From assembly GCA_006538405.1 (NCBI GenBank), contig BJKQ01000019.1:248001-312000 (forward strand): DNA of 64,000 nucleotides. The letters are read 5' to 3'. Position numbers and translations under genes: made by a program. The notes below the pieces were generated by a model. That model saw nothing but the letters and a program-made list of their open reading frames with translations. It was not told the DNA's origin and did no database searches. The number at the start of each line of letters is the position of its first letter. The stretch's first letter is position 1. Positions 44,590-56,878 of the stretch are shown one piece after another. This stretch comes from Hansfordia pulvinata (Eukaryota; Ascomycota; Sordariomycetes; Xylariales).

Positions 44590-47125
44590 GCTGTCCGACC
44601 GAGCAGCATGCTGTGCACACGGGGAGAAGCCAGCCCACATGTCAGGCTGGTGTAGCCACGCGTGAACCGTGTCAGCCGGTACGTGAGGGTCATGGTGGAT
44701 GGACTCTTGGCTGACAACGACCAGCAGAGTGATGGGCGACGCATCGTGCTTCCCGGCTTTCCGGCGCGTCTTACCCACGCCACAGTATCACCGGCAACGT
44801 TGCAGTGTCTACGTCTATGCTGGAGATGGGCCTCGACTTGGTATAGCGGGACTCGAAGGTTTACTCAGGGCGTGGTTGCGCCTCCAATCAGGGCCGGACG
44901 GGCTTGTTCATTTGCAAATACCGACATCTGCCCAAGCGTGCTCCGCAACATCTCCGCTGGGCCAGGAGCTGCGCGTCGGACTGGGCCAAGGCAGAAAGCG
45001 AGAGGAAGGACTGGAGGACTGCGGAATGCGGAATGAGCCGGCTTGACTGCGGACGTCGACGCGGTTGCATAGCCTACCACGGCAGTCTAGAATCTGGGGG
45101 GCCTCGTCACCATGCACTGGAGAATGCGGCGGGCGGTAGAAATGGCACAGTTTGGACCCTTGGATCAATGGGTGTCGGCGACCCCGACAGCACCACTCGC
45201 GGGGGCTTCCGCCTTGACACGTGAAAGTGCTATGGTGGTGATGATGGGAATGTTGCTGCTGCGCGCGTCGCGTGGGCAGACAGGCAGGCAGCAATCAAGT
45301 CTCAGTCTATTTCGGGTCGCGGGGGCCTGTTCCGGTCTGCTGTCGTCCTCTGCTGCGATCTCGCAGGCCTGGACTCTGCTCGCGCGGCCTTGATGCACCG
45401 ACTCGGCAAGGCCGCTCTGCCCTTGCATGCTACAGCATTCCAGGGGCCGGATCAAGGGGGCTGGGGCGGCGCCGGGTGAGCACGCAGGGCGCCGGCGCTC
45501 TGCGAGGACTCGTCGTGGTAATTTGTTTGTGCGCACAGACAGGACGTGGGACACGCACACATGGCATGTGGGCTATCTGCAGTGGTCTACGATGGACAGA
45601 GTCAGGACTCGCAGTGTCGGCAGCAAGCAAGGGGCACAGGAGTGAGACGGGCAAGCTGAAGACCCTGCAAGCAAGCAGGCAAGCAAAGCCTACCTACCCG
45701 TACCTAACCCCATCCAATCCACCCAAGAGTCAAGACGCGCCGGCCAGCAGGACAAGTGGAGGTCTCGGGCTGGCCGAGGAGGGTTGGCCGCCGTGCGACG
45801 GGAACGAAGGCGCGCCGCGCAGGCCGGCGGCGGGCAGACGAGCATCGCGAAGCTGTGCGGTGGGTGGCGCTGGCGGCCGAACCTGGATGCCCCCAGCAGC
45901 AGGCGACATATCACGCATCCACCTGTTCGTGCTAAACCGGAAACCCCCAAGTATAAGGCAGGCCGTGGCCCGCGGCCCTCGCAGGGTGCAAGGTGAAGAG
46001 GGTCAAGTCGGGATCGATTGCTGAGCCCGTCCGTGCCAACCTGGAACCCGGACTCGTGCTGTTAAGAGGGGTGCAGCCCAACCTCCTGCGATACCCTGCG
46101 AGACCCTATTTTCACGGTTGGAGGCAGCATCTCGAACATCGACATCCGTCTTGCACCTCCAAAACCGACAAACCAACAGACTCGATATCGATCGGCATAA
46201 TCGTACGGACAACACGCTTTTAGCTGGTGGGCAATAATCGGCTGGGCGGCGTCAGCTCCTCACCACCTTAACCTCTGCTTACCTGGTACGAGCACCCACC
46301 ACCAGGTAAGGAGGTACTGTACCTAACCTTGCTCAAGGCGAGGCACCTGAGCCTCATTAGGCGCCGTCGTCCAGGGCTGCTTCCCCCCGGGGCTCGGCCT
46401 CTTGGCGCACCTTTGGCGCACCTTTGGCGCACCTTTGGCGCACCTTTGGCGCACCTTTGGCGCACCTCTGCCGGCCACACACTGCCATCGGATCCATTGG
46501 ATTCCCAGTGGAGGGCCCTTCTCCGAGGACTCGTACGAGTACATCATCAGCCTCATCAGACTGACTGCCGCCGCCGCGCGCGCAGCTCTTTCTCGCCCAC
46601 TCCACACTCTGCGCTGGCTCGCGCAGTCTCCGCCTCCGTCGCCTCCGCCGCCGCCGTCGCCCAGCCCTCGGCCGCCAATCGAGACCACCCCTCAGCAATC
46701 CCCGAACGGAACGAGCCAACCCCACCCGCGCCTCCGGTCCGCCCATCTCGATCGGCTCGTCTCCGCGGATGTGGTAGCCGCGGCTCTCGACGACCGCAGC
46801 CTCGCCGGCCGGCGCTGTCGGGCTCCCGCAACCCTGCCGTCTCGCCGTTGGAGCGCCCGCCCTACCCTGCCTGCCCTGCCGTCATCGCCGTTGCACCACC
46901 AGAGTCAAGCCCCCTCCCTCACCCTCGCCCTCGCTCCCCGACCTTGACTGCCCAGCACCTCCAGGCCAGGCCGGGCTGCTTGTCTCACTGCCGCCCCGTC
47001 TCGACTGGGCAACCAGCCGCGCGGTTTTCATCATGGCGGCTCGATCTGGCGCTGCGCTGACGTACATTGCCCGCCTGTTGACGGTCCTGTCTCGCAATGT
47101 CGCATCTGCCCTCACCACCACCGCC
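44590..47125. other. Intergenic region, RING-gene promoter at right
   Basis: Between two plus-strand genes. No gene seen. It includes AAGC tetramers at about 45672, TACCTACC/ACCTAACC motifs at about 45690-45710 and 46315, an 11-bp tandem array at 46404-46469 and an ACTCGTACGAGTAC motif at 46529-46542. A long C/T-rich leader runs from about 46590 to 47030. An in-frame ATG at 47033 lies in this leader. Confidence 0.5.
46404..46469. repeat. 11-bp tandem repeat, six copies
   Basis: The unit GGCGCACCTTT is repeated six times (the last with one change), about 660 bp upstream of the RING-gene start. The period of 11 bp is close to one helical turn. Confidence 0.97.
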
Positions 47126-49204
47126 ATGACGTCGACCATCGGCCCCGCGCGCACCCTCACCCTCACTCTCGCCCTCGCCCTGCTGACGGCCACCGTTGCC
47201 GCCCAGCAGGTCACCACAGGGCCCCTCGACACCGTGCCCGAGGGCGCTGCCAATGCGGGCCTGAAGCTGTCTCTCAACTCGGCTTCGCACCCCACGCCCC
47301 CAAACGAATACGCCATCGCGCCCTTGACCGAGGCCGCGGGGCTGAACCAGACGGACCTCAGCTCCGACAAGGTCGGTCTCCTTGCCCCCCCCCCCCCCCC
47401 CCCCCCGCCGCTGCGTGACGACAGCTTGCCCGCCTTGCACTGACTGACTGACTGACTGATTACCTGGCTGGCTGACTGGCTGACTGATCGATCGCAGGTC
47501 ATGCGCGCCAACCTTGTCGCTATAGACAGCTCCAACTACCTGCTCATGGACGACTCGGACGCCATTGCCTTCCTCTCCTGCGACGACAACGGGTCCTTTG
47601 TCACCCCCGACGACATGCTGCTGCACATTCTCAGCACCCGCCCCTCGGGCGTCATGCTCTACAGCGCCACCAAGCCCTGCTGCTCCCTCGGCGGCGACAA
47701 GCTCTCGGCCCTCGAGACCCAGGCCGTCTGGACCATGACCAAGGCCGACGACGCCCTGCAGATCCAGGACGTCACCAAGCGCACCGAGGGCAGCATCGCC
47801 GCCGCCGTCTACGACAAGTCCGCTGGCGAGCCGGCCCCCTCCGCCCCGTCCGGCGACGGCGGCGGCGGCGGCGGCGGCAGCTCCTCCGTGGCCATGGCCA
47901 TCCTCTATAGTATTACCGGTCTCATCGCCGTGCTGTTCCTCATCATCATCACCACCGGCGCCGTCCGCGCCCACCGCCACCCGGAGCGCTACGGCCCCCG
48001 CGGCGCCAACATGGCCATTGGCCTCACGCGCCAGAGCCGCGCCAAGGGCCTGGCGCGCGCCGTCCTCGACACGCTGCCCATCGTCAAGTTTGGCGGCCCC
48101 ACCCAGCCCCGCAAGCCCGACCCGGAGCAGGAGCTTGAGAGCGTGGCCGGCGACCGCGACCCCCAGCGCGCCATATCGTCAGCCTCGGACCGTCGCGCCT
48201 CCGGTCCGCCCGCCGCCGCCGCCGCCACCGTCGCCGCCACAGATGGCAGCGCCAATGACGAAAGTGAAGCGTCGCCTGTAGGCACCGCTGCTCCAGCGCC
48301 AGGTCCCTCTGCCGGGCCGTCTCCCGAGGCAGCTGCGGTCGTTGATGAGATCACGGAGGTGCCTAGGCCTGCCGAGGAGGCTCGAGCCCAGCAGGACATC
48401 ACAGAGGCTCCAGAGCCCGCTCAGACGACAGAGGGCGTGGATACCGCGGCGACGGCAGCAGCAGCACCACCAGCCGACGCATCGTCTGCGGACGACCACA
48501 TCGGGTGCAGCATCTGCACAGAGGACTTCAACATGGGCGAGGACGTGCGCCTGCTGCCGTGCGGTCACCAGTTCCACCCGCCCTGCATCGACCCATGGCT
48601 GGTCAACGTCTCGGGCACGTGTCCAATGTGGTGAGTTAAAAGGCCCCCACCCCACCGGGACTCATTGATCAGAGCCACGTCCCTCGTAGCTAACCAGCAA
48701 TTTCCCCCCAGCCGTCTCGACCTTCGCAAAAGCCCCGAGCCCGCCGAACAGCCGGCCGACGCGTTAGCAGCGCCCGCGGCGCCGACGCCGACGCCGACGC
48801 CCGAGGGCGGGCGCAGGCGCATCTCGCGGCTGCTCGACTGGAACCGCCTGCGGCACGCGTCGGTGGACGAGCGCCTGCACGCCCTTCGCCAGCTGCGCCA
48901 GCACACTCGCCAGCAACAGCAGCAGCAGCAGCAACATCAGGAGGAGGGTGAGGCGGGGGAGGCGGGAGAAGGGGCAGCGGCGGACAACAACGCCGGCGGC
49001 AACAGCAGTAGTAACCGCCACTCGCACTCGCATTACCTGGCGGAGCGGCTGCGCGAGCGGCTGCACAAGCGCTCCAGCACGGCGAGCGCGCAGCAGGCCG
49101 GCGACGCGCAGGCGCAGGCGTCGGGGTTCGGTTCGGGGTCGGGGTCGGGATCCGGGCGGCCCGAGTCGCCTGCGTCCCCGCCCCCGCCCCATTCGGCGAC
49201 GTGA
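47126..49204 (+). CDS. Membrane-anchored RING-H2 E3 ubiquitin ligase (PA-TM-RING-like)
   Basis: Three exons: 47126-47371 (or from 47033), 47498-48630 and 48712-49204, giving 623 residues from the second Met. The second Met is preferred because it gives a clean signal peptide (LTLTLALALLTATVAA). A lumenal domain with paired Cys (LSCDDNG, KPCCSLGG) follows, then one transmembrane helix (MAILYSITGLIAVLFLIIIT, about residues 215-238). A long cytosolic Pro/Ala/Ser-rich region leads to the RING-H2 finger CSICTEDFNMGEDVRLLPCG...HQFHPPC...CPMC (from about residue 419). The last Cys is formed across intron 2. The tail contains Q8, His/Ser and GSGSGS tracts. The layout matches ligases that sit in endosome, vacuole or Golgi membranes and ubiquitinate membrane cargo; the protease-associated fold itself is inferred, not seen. 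Confidence 0.87.
47385..47406 (+). repeat. C22 homopolymer in intron 1 of the RING gene
   Basis: Twenty-two C begin 13 bases after the GTCGGT donor; the same intron also contains ACTG tetramers at about 47441-47490 before its CAG acceptor at 47495-47497. Confidence 0.93.
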
Positions 49205-50522
49205 CCGCGGGCCATGACATGACTCCGGCTTCTTCCTTTTTTTCTCACCTTTCATTCTGGAGCATCCGGGGCGGTATCGCATGTGGGGGGGAGGATTCGG
49301 GATTTCCACAGTAACGAGGTACCACGAGCGACGACATGCTGTTTTTGTTTCCCGAGGCCAGGCTGGCCGGCCCTTGTGGACGGGGGGTTGGGCGGCGGCG
49401 ATGAGGCGGCGAGACGGAGCTTTCTGGCCTTTGCGGCTGGGCTGCCTACGATTTGATGTTTTGCATGAAGCGGGCGTTCTACAGTTTGTTGTTTCTTGTT
49501 TCTGTCTCCTTCAGTCTAGAGCCCTAGAGGCCCTTTCCCCTAGGATCCAGGCATATTCGGCCCGCGGCGCGGATTTGATTTTCGTCTGTCCTTTGAGAGC
49601 GGGGGGCCGAACCGGCGGCCGGGCTCTCCGGCTCCGACCAGAACTTGTAGATACCCCCTTTCCCTTCCCGCTGGCCAAGCCGGGGCGGCCGATCAATGAA
49701 CGTGAGATACCAGCGGCTGTCTACGTCCTGCCCAGTGCCATGTGACGATGATGCGCGTCCCGCTCGCTCGAGGGATGTGGCGGGCTTTGCGTCGAGTGCC
49801 CTTCGGCATGCTTCTTGCGTGGCTTCGGTGGGTGCACACATTCTCCGCAGCTTCTAGAGAAGGACATGGCAGTGCGACGCGACACGGCAGCAGAGGTGGC
49901 CGCGCAGGCGTAGATCAGAAATTATGTAGATTCGTTTAACGTGGCTCTGCATATATGCCACGGCGGGCCGTGCTGCGTCTCTCTCTCCCGCCCGTCGAGA
50001 CCTCTCGTCGCCATATTCATATCCAAGCAGGGCATTTACATCCATCCAAGCAGGGCAGGCGGTGACGCCGTTCGCTCGCCTGCTGCCTTTGCCGTACCCT
50101 GCACATCGGTGATCCGCATGGGACCGCGGGGCGGCGTAGGCCAGGCTCTCGCCATGTCTGTCCCTGCAACAGCAGTCCCTCTAGAATCGACGACACCTGC
50201 CAGCAGACAGCCATTGTTGATGCGAGGGCAGACAATAACGCCCGAGGCCGTCTATCCAGCGTGACCTATCCACCGGGGTATATCCAACTTGGCCAGTGTC
50301 CGCTCGACACACCCGTCTAGTCTGTATCCATCGGCCTATATGCATCCAACCCGTAAGCGTCTGGCAACCGAGACGCAGCAAATCATGTCCTGAAGCCCTC
50401 ACTCGGGCATGTCAACGTGCTGATGGAAAAGACTCTTCATCTATCCGGAGAAGAGCCGAAAAAGTGGTATGGTTAAGCAAAGGGCAGCGGCATCACACGT
50501 AGACGCCCAGCGCAGACGGCGC
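49205..50522. other. Convergent intergenic region
   Basis: Between the 3' ends of the RING gene (+) and the transporter gene (-). Composition is more balanced than in the coding parts. No gene or clear repeat is seen. Confidence 0.6.
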
Positions 50523-52438
50523 CTAGCCGCATTGCACCGTCTCGCCATCTCCTGCATGCGGGTCAGCGGGTTTCCGCGCGCGTCCGAACGAAATGAACTC
50601 ACCCTTGATCATCCTCGTGATGGCCTGCAGCATGCTGATGGTCATGACGGTGAAGCCGAACACGACAATAGCCCAGGCCAGCCAGGTCTTCCAGGTGCGA
50701 GCGCCGGTCAGGCGGATGTAGCACAGCGGGGGCAGGATGTACGCCAGGGCGCAGGCCGAGGTGGCCCCCACGAGGTCGAAGACGGCGCCGACGTCGCACG
50801 TGAGCAGGCTGACAAACATGGCGGCGAGGATGAGACCCGTGCTGATGATCAGGTGCAGCTTCATGCTGAAGGGCTCGCCCGGGTAGAAATACTCGAGCAT
50901 GACCTCGCGGCAGACAAAGGCCTCGAGCGGCAGCGTGGTCAGCATGTTGAGGCCGAAGCCAAGGCGGGCCACGGTGACCATGATGTTGTCCGAGGCAAAG
51001 TTGTTGAGCACATTGCCCTGGGTCTTGTCGCCAAAGGTGATGAAGCCAGCCAGCGCGACGACCATGCAGGCGAGGGTGGACACGCCGACGCTGTAGTGGG
51101 TGACGGTGGAGAAGCGATCGATGGTGGGCTTCTTGAGCGAGCCGTAGATGAGCAGCGAGTTGTGGTGGCAGACAAAGGCTGGGACGGGTGAGCGGCGGCG
51201 GCGGCGGCAGAGCGACAGGGAGACGTACCGAAGGAAATGACGCCAATGGCCTGGAAGATGCCCGTGTTGACGGTGAGCAGAGGCAGGCTGAAGCCGCCCT
51301 TGGTCTCGGCCGGGGCCAATAAGCCCTGGACAATGACGGTGACGCAGATGATGAGCATGCTGATGAGGGCCAGCGTGCTTGCCTTGGCGAGCTATAGATA
51401 GGACAGGCAGAGGTCAGCACATGTCGGGTCGCGTGTCCAAGACGGCCAGCTACCCATGTAATCCACGGGAGCGTATAGCAACAGCTTGGCGGCCGAGGGC
51501 TGCGGGGGGGCGAGGCGACCTCGCCAAGACTCGTGACACATCACCTACCTTGGCAATATCCCGATACAGGGTCAGCGGGTAGCTGATGCCCAGCATGAAG
51601 ATGACAATGACGCCGCGGCGGTCGGCCAGCAGGCCGAGGACGGGGACGTCGACGATGCCGGGCCAGACGGCGCGGAAGACCTTGGGCATGCTGTCGCCGA
51701 TGATGACGCCAAAGGCCACCATGCCGCCAAAGGCAAAGGCCCACTGGGCGACGCTGATGGCGATGAGGCCCGGCTTGCCGAAGCAGCGCTCGACGGTGCC
51801 CTGGAAGCTGTTGGCGCCGCTGAGCTTGCTGTTGACGACGATGAGGCGGATGGTCCAGTCGACAATGAGCGTCAGGCCCAGCAGCAGGACGACGCCGGCC
51901 AGCAGGCCGGCCTGCTTGAAGGCGTAGGGCTGGCCGACGATGCCGGCGCCGATGATGCTGTTGGCCATGTTCATGAAGGCGGGGCGCAGGCCCGACTTGG
52001 GACGGGCGCGCTCGCGCTCGGCCCACGCGTGCATGTCCGAGTGCGGGTCCGCGTCGCCGTCCTCGTCGGTCCACGGCTCGCTGGCGACGGCGACGGCGGG
52101 CGCCTCGATGTCGGTGAGCAGGGGCCGGCGCGTCTCGGCGTAGTAGGGGCGGATGGGCTCGTCGTCGTCGTCGTCATCGTCCCGGAAAGAGGCGTCGTCT
52201 GGGTCGCCGCCGTCCTGAGCGTGCATCTCGACATCGTCGGCGTCGAAGAGGGTGCCCTGGTGATGCGGGGGGATGGCGGTGGTGCGCAGGTCGAAGCGCA
52301 CCGAGCTGTTGGTGTTGTTGCGTTCGGGGGCCGGGCGAGACGCGGCGAGGCCCGGGGGCTTGGAGGGGGATTCGCCGGGGTGGACTATGAAGGCGTTGCT
52401 GGGGGACTCGGGCGTGATGATGCCAGCATCGTCGTCGT

Positions 52439-52472
<34 letters not shown>

Positions 52473-52643
52473 CGAGGCCCCCCCAGCAAGGAGGCCTTGG
52501 TGCTCGCCATGGCCCGTGGCGACGGCGGCAGAAGATGTGGTGTTGCGGGAGTTGGAAGCGGAGTTGGAAGCGGGAGCGGCAGCCGAAGCAGCTGCAGAAG
52601 CCGCCGGGCGAGCGGCGCGGGATGAGGGTGTGGCCTTGGCCAT
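50523..52643 (-). CDS. Vacuolar-type amino-acid transporter (AVT2/SLC38-like)
   Basis: Four exons: 52643-51549, 51391-51229, 51178-50603 and 50551-50523; 620 residues. The hydrophilic N-terminus of about 225 residues is Ala/Ser-rich, then acidic, with 15 consecutive Asp near residue 60 and a second Asp run before EPIRPYY. The transporter core begins with FMNMANSIIGAGIVGQPYAF, the conserved first helix of the amino acid/auxin permease family. About ten further helices follow, including the FVCHHNSLLIYGSL segment typical of the SLC38/Avt2 branch. Yeast AVT proteins move neutral amino acids across the vacuolar membrane; direction and substrate are unknown here. The last intron is 51 bp and open in frame, so retaining it would add 17 residues before the same stop codon. 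Confidence 0.9.
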
Positions 52644-54013
52644 TGTGTTACCGCGGGCGCATCTTTCCCAGGCGCAGCGGGTGGCGAGGCGGCTGGACGG
52701 GACCTGGTCCTGTCCTGGAGGTGCGCAAGGTGTCGAGCTGGAGTGCTAGACAGCCAATGGGTGGCGGGGGTGGAGATGGATGCAGAAGCAAAAGCAGCGC
52801 CTGATCGTTAATGAGAGGCCGTGTCAGGGGGCCGAGATGGTGTCGTCGTGAGGGTGAAGATGGGAGCAGACGGCCGGTCGAATCCAATAACTACCTACTG
52901 GCCTGCTCAGTACCTTACCTAAGTTAGTACGGAGTGCTGGTGGCCTACGTGACTTGACCTGCAAGGGACGTGTTTCCTCTACGACCTAGTACCTACCTAT
53001 ACGTACAGGCACAACCTCAAAGGCTGAGGTCCGTTACGACAATGTGCCTCTCCTGATTCGACGCCGCACGCCGTCGACAGCCGCCCGGTACAGCCAGGTA
53101 TCGGGTGCTCTCAGGGGTCGCGCGCATGTGTCAGACAGAGGCGCCCGGTGCTCGCGCGACTTGGGCCCCGCCCCCAGACCGCCCTTATCGCAAGTACCGA
53201 CTATCAGCTTCGGCCCCACCCACATTCCTCGAGCCTGCAGATCGACTTGGCGTGACTTGCAGGGTGTCGCGAAACGGACGCCCGAGCCGCCACCAATCCG
53301 TCTCCGTCGCATACGGCACGTCTGGGGCCATGCATCGAGGACGAGCCGACAGCAGTGCGTCGGCCGGTTCGTGCCAAACATGAGCATCTAGCTTCGGTAA
53401 CTAACTCGCACATGGCTTTCAGTGGCTCTGGACGTGCAATTCGAGGACGCAGGTAGGGAGGGGCTGTCGGTGCACATGAAGCCATTTTCACCGTTCGACA
53501 ACTCAAGGATGATCATCCACGACAGGTGGCACAGGGGAGCTGCGCAACAGAGCTACCGTCCCAAACGGTCGACTCCACGTAAGCCCCTATTCCGCACAAC
53601 ATCACTGCATACAGACATTCACACGCATCACCGGCTCAAGCAACTGAGAATCGTAAAATCGCGTCCGCGTGTATTTGCATCTGGTTGGGGGAAACATTCG
53701 CCGCCGCGTCGCAATGTACAAAGAGCGGCACCCCCGTGGTCTGGCGGGCTGGTACGTTGGGCGAGGCAGCTGGCGTCCTGGGCCCTGAGCATCCCAGACC
53801 CCAAAGTCCCGGCCCGGGCCCTGGTCCGTCTGGTCTATAAGTGTGGCTGATGTAGTAAGAAATGTGCGTCGGCCGTCTATATCGTGTGGCGTAAAATGGT
53901 AATGCCGGGAAAGGGGCCCATGTTGAGCCCCGTCCTGAAGAGTGTATGAAAGGAAGGGAATGAAAACACGCCATGGGTGAAAAAACGAGGGTTGTTGTAC
54001 AGGTTCGCAGGGC
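52644..54013. other. Intergenic region: transporter promoter and protease 3' side
   Basis: At 52890-53010 there is a cluster of short fungal intergenic motifs (TACCTTACCTAAGTTAG, TACGGAGTGC, TACCTACCTATACGTAC). No gene is seen between there and the protease 3' end. Confidence 0.55.
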
Positions 54014-55697
54014 TCAGATCAGCAGGGCCGCTGCGGCAGCGACAGCACCGAGCACCGCTCCGCCGGACGAGCGCATCAGCGAGCCCGCGGCAGCCTGCTG
54101 GCTGGGAGCCGCGGCGTCGCCACCGGTCGAGGAGCCCTCGGGGCCGTCGGCCATGCCCATGCTGTTCGTCCCGGAGCTGGATCCGGAGGTCATGTCGGCG
54201 TTGCTGGTCGAGTTGGACGAGCCCGAGTCCGAAGAGGACGAGGGCGTGGCCTTCTCGGCGAATCCTGCATTCATTCATCATGTCAGCCTGCGGAACCAGA
54301 TGCTTACTAAGAACAGGGGGAGAGGGCATCATTCAGACTCACCGATCCGCGCCTGGTCGAGGTCGAAGACGCTGTAAACGTTCTTGAGAAAGACGTCGCC
54401 GAGCAGCCAGGCGCCCTTGACGACCTCGACGCCGAAGACGTTGCCGGTGCACTTGCCGTCGTCGCCCTTGGCCACGAGGTCCTTGGTCGAGACGGCAAAG
54501 GCGGCGCCGCCAAAGACAAAGGCCACCTCGGCGTCCGTGTCGCACGGCACGTCGTACGTCTGGCCGCCGTCGCCGCTCGAGGCGCCGTCCACCTTGGCGA
54601 ACAGGGCGGCGACCTGCTCCTTGGGGCCAAAGGCAAAAGTCGTGCCCGTGTCGACGTAGGCCTTGGCGTGCGCGCTGCTGCCGCCCGTCGACTGGCCGCC
54701 GACCTGGACGTCGTCCATGGACACGGCCCAGCTGTTGCTGTCGGGCTGGGTCAGCGGGGCCCAGGCAATGTCGCCGGTGTAGCGGGCCGGGTCGGCGCCG
54801 CCAAAGGACACCTCGCCGTCGTTGGCGCCGTCGGCGGCGCGGCTGATGGTGAAGCCGAAGACGTTGGCGTCGAGGGCGCCGGCGGCCCGGATGGCGGAGA
54901 AGAAGCTGTCCTTGCTGGGGGACATGCCGAGGATGCCGTCAAAGGGGAACTGGTCGAACTCGTCCGACGTCTCGTCGGCGACGCCCAGCTGGTACGACAG
55001 CGACAGGCCCGCGACGGCCACCGTGTCCTGCACCTTCATGCCCTTGACGTCGCCGGTGCCGTAGGCCACGTCGAACCCGGAGCCCGTGTCCTTGTACGTC
55101 GACGAGTCGTCCGGGCCGAACGTGTTGTGCTTGGTGCACGGCCCGCTCTGGCACGACGACCCCATCACCCACGCCGTGCTGGCCCCCGTGTCCAGCAGCA
55201 TGTACACCGTCTTGGGCCCCGAGCCCAGCCCGACCTCCACAAAGTACGCCTGGTCCGAGCCGTCCTGGTCCACGCCTGCCGTGTGTGTGCCGTTGGTCGG
55301 CGCCGCCTTCATCACGCTGTACGTGTTGTCCCGAGCCGCGACGCGGGCGCCGGCGCCGGCGGGGGCCTCCTCGCCGACCGAGCGCAGCCCAACCGGGTGT
55401 GCCCCGTACTTGAGCGAGAGGCCCTGGGCGATCCGGTTGACCTTGTGGCCGAGGGTTTCGGAGAGCTGTAGGCACGGTCAGCATGGCTTCAACGGTACGA
55501 CGACGTCTGCGAAGGGGAAGGGCACGCACGTCGGTGGGCGCGACTCGGCGGCGCAGCCTCAGCTTGGCCGAGCCGCCCAAGGCGAGGCCATCGCGACCCT
55601 CGGGCTGCGAGGTCGCAGCCCGGGGTACGTAAGGGAAGAAGGCCTGCACGCTAGCAATCCATAGAGAGAGCTGTAGCAGGGCCAGGAAGCGATGCAT
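54014..55697 (-). CDS. GPI-anchored aspartic endopeptidase (pepsin family A1)
   Basis: Three exons: 55697-55530, 55465-54343 and 54264-54014; 513 residues. It has a signal peptide (MHRFLALLQLSLWIASVQA), a basic pro-region (about 20-105), and a bilobed protease domain. The two catalytic aspartates are Asp148 in LLDTGAS and Asp328 in YVDTGTTF; the flap contains VAYGTGDVKG. After the protease domain a Ser/Gly/Thr-rich stalk of about 60 residues ends in a Ser/Gly small-residue site and a C-terminal hydrophobic tail (GAVLGAVAAAAALLI) with nothing after it, as in GPI-anchored proteins. I infer a plasma-membrane or wall-bound yapsin/CtsD-like protease. Substrate unknown; the ligand residues appear intact. 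Confidence 0.93.
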
Positions 55698-56846
55698 GCT
55701 GTAGCGACTTGGATGACAACTCTGCCCTCACCCCCTGCGGATATCCGTCTAGACTGCGCGGTAGGCCGAGTCGAACATGTGGTGGTCGCCGAGCTGGGCG
55801 TTTTCTTGGATCAGGTTGGGTAGGTGACGAAGGGGGTTTCGCGTGGGGCGCTGCGTTGACAGGTCGTCGTAGTGATTGTGATGTCGAGCAAGAGAGAGTA
55901 CCAGACTCCGTCCGTGTGCCGTTATTAGAGTATTAACGATTATGACGGAGGCACTGCTGGTGAGGCTCGCTATATATAAAGGAGTGACGATGGCAAGACT
56001 GCCGTGCTTGCTGCTGGGATCGGATCGGTGCTCGGCGGTTGGAACAAAGCCACGAGAAGGTCGGGCTCCAAAAGCAACGAAAGCCGAGCCGGGCAAAGAA
56101 GAAATATATCGGTAGGGAGAGAGAAGTCGAGTCCGGACCAAGGGTATTACAAGGAATGTACAGTCTCGCCTCAGCACGGGGGATGCGTAAGCTCAGCGAC
56201 CACGAGTCTGCGGCGAGTCGAGTCGGGTGGGAGTCGTGCAGCGGGGCTCCACGATGGTGGCAGGTCTCTGGAGTGAAGTCGATACTTCACGAGTCGAGAA
56301 AGAGGCGTAGGTCCCGTTCCGTTCGTTTCGCTTCGCTTTCGAGACGGGTCTGCAGAAAACAGGCCGGTAAGACAAACAGGGCGGGCAGGAATGCGAATCG
56401 CGTCCCGGGATCTATTTAGAGAGCAGCGAGGGTCTCCGAGGTCGAGATGTCTCAGGCGGGACTAAACAAACCGACGGCGGCCACGATGATGCTGAAACGA
56501 TGGGGGAGGAAAAGCAAACAACACGCAAGACGCAAACGGGGCAGACAGAGAGACGTGGAGCCACGGGCGAGCGAGTCGTGAGGGCGTACGAGTACTCGCA
56601 GTCCCGTCTTGATGAGGAGGAGGAGGGCGAGCACTCGTACCGGGTGAGGGAGCGGAGAGGCACCTTCGGGACCCTCGCGGCACGCCGCACAGAGGCGTCA
56701 GAGGCAGGCGACCTGACGCCCGGTCGATCGCAAGACAGCCACCAGCCGGCGCTATCCAGAAGGATGTGGAGCAGACCAACGGACGGCGGCGCCGCGGGTG
56801 GGCCCCCCTCTGTGGACTCCCACTCTCTCACTCTCCGGGTCTCTCT

Positions 56847-56878
<32 letters not shown>

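Noticed and set aside
46985..47980. 331-residue minus-strand open frame over the RING gene
   Set aside because: Gly/Asp/Arg-rich antisense shadow; the plus-strand gene has signal peptide, membrane helix and RING finger.
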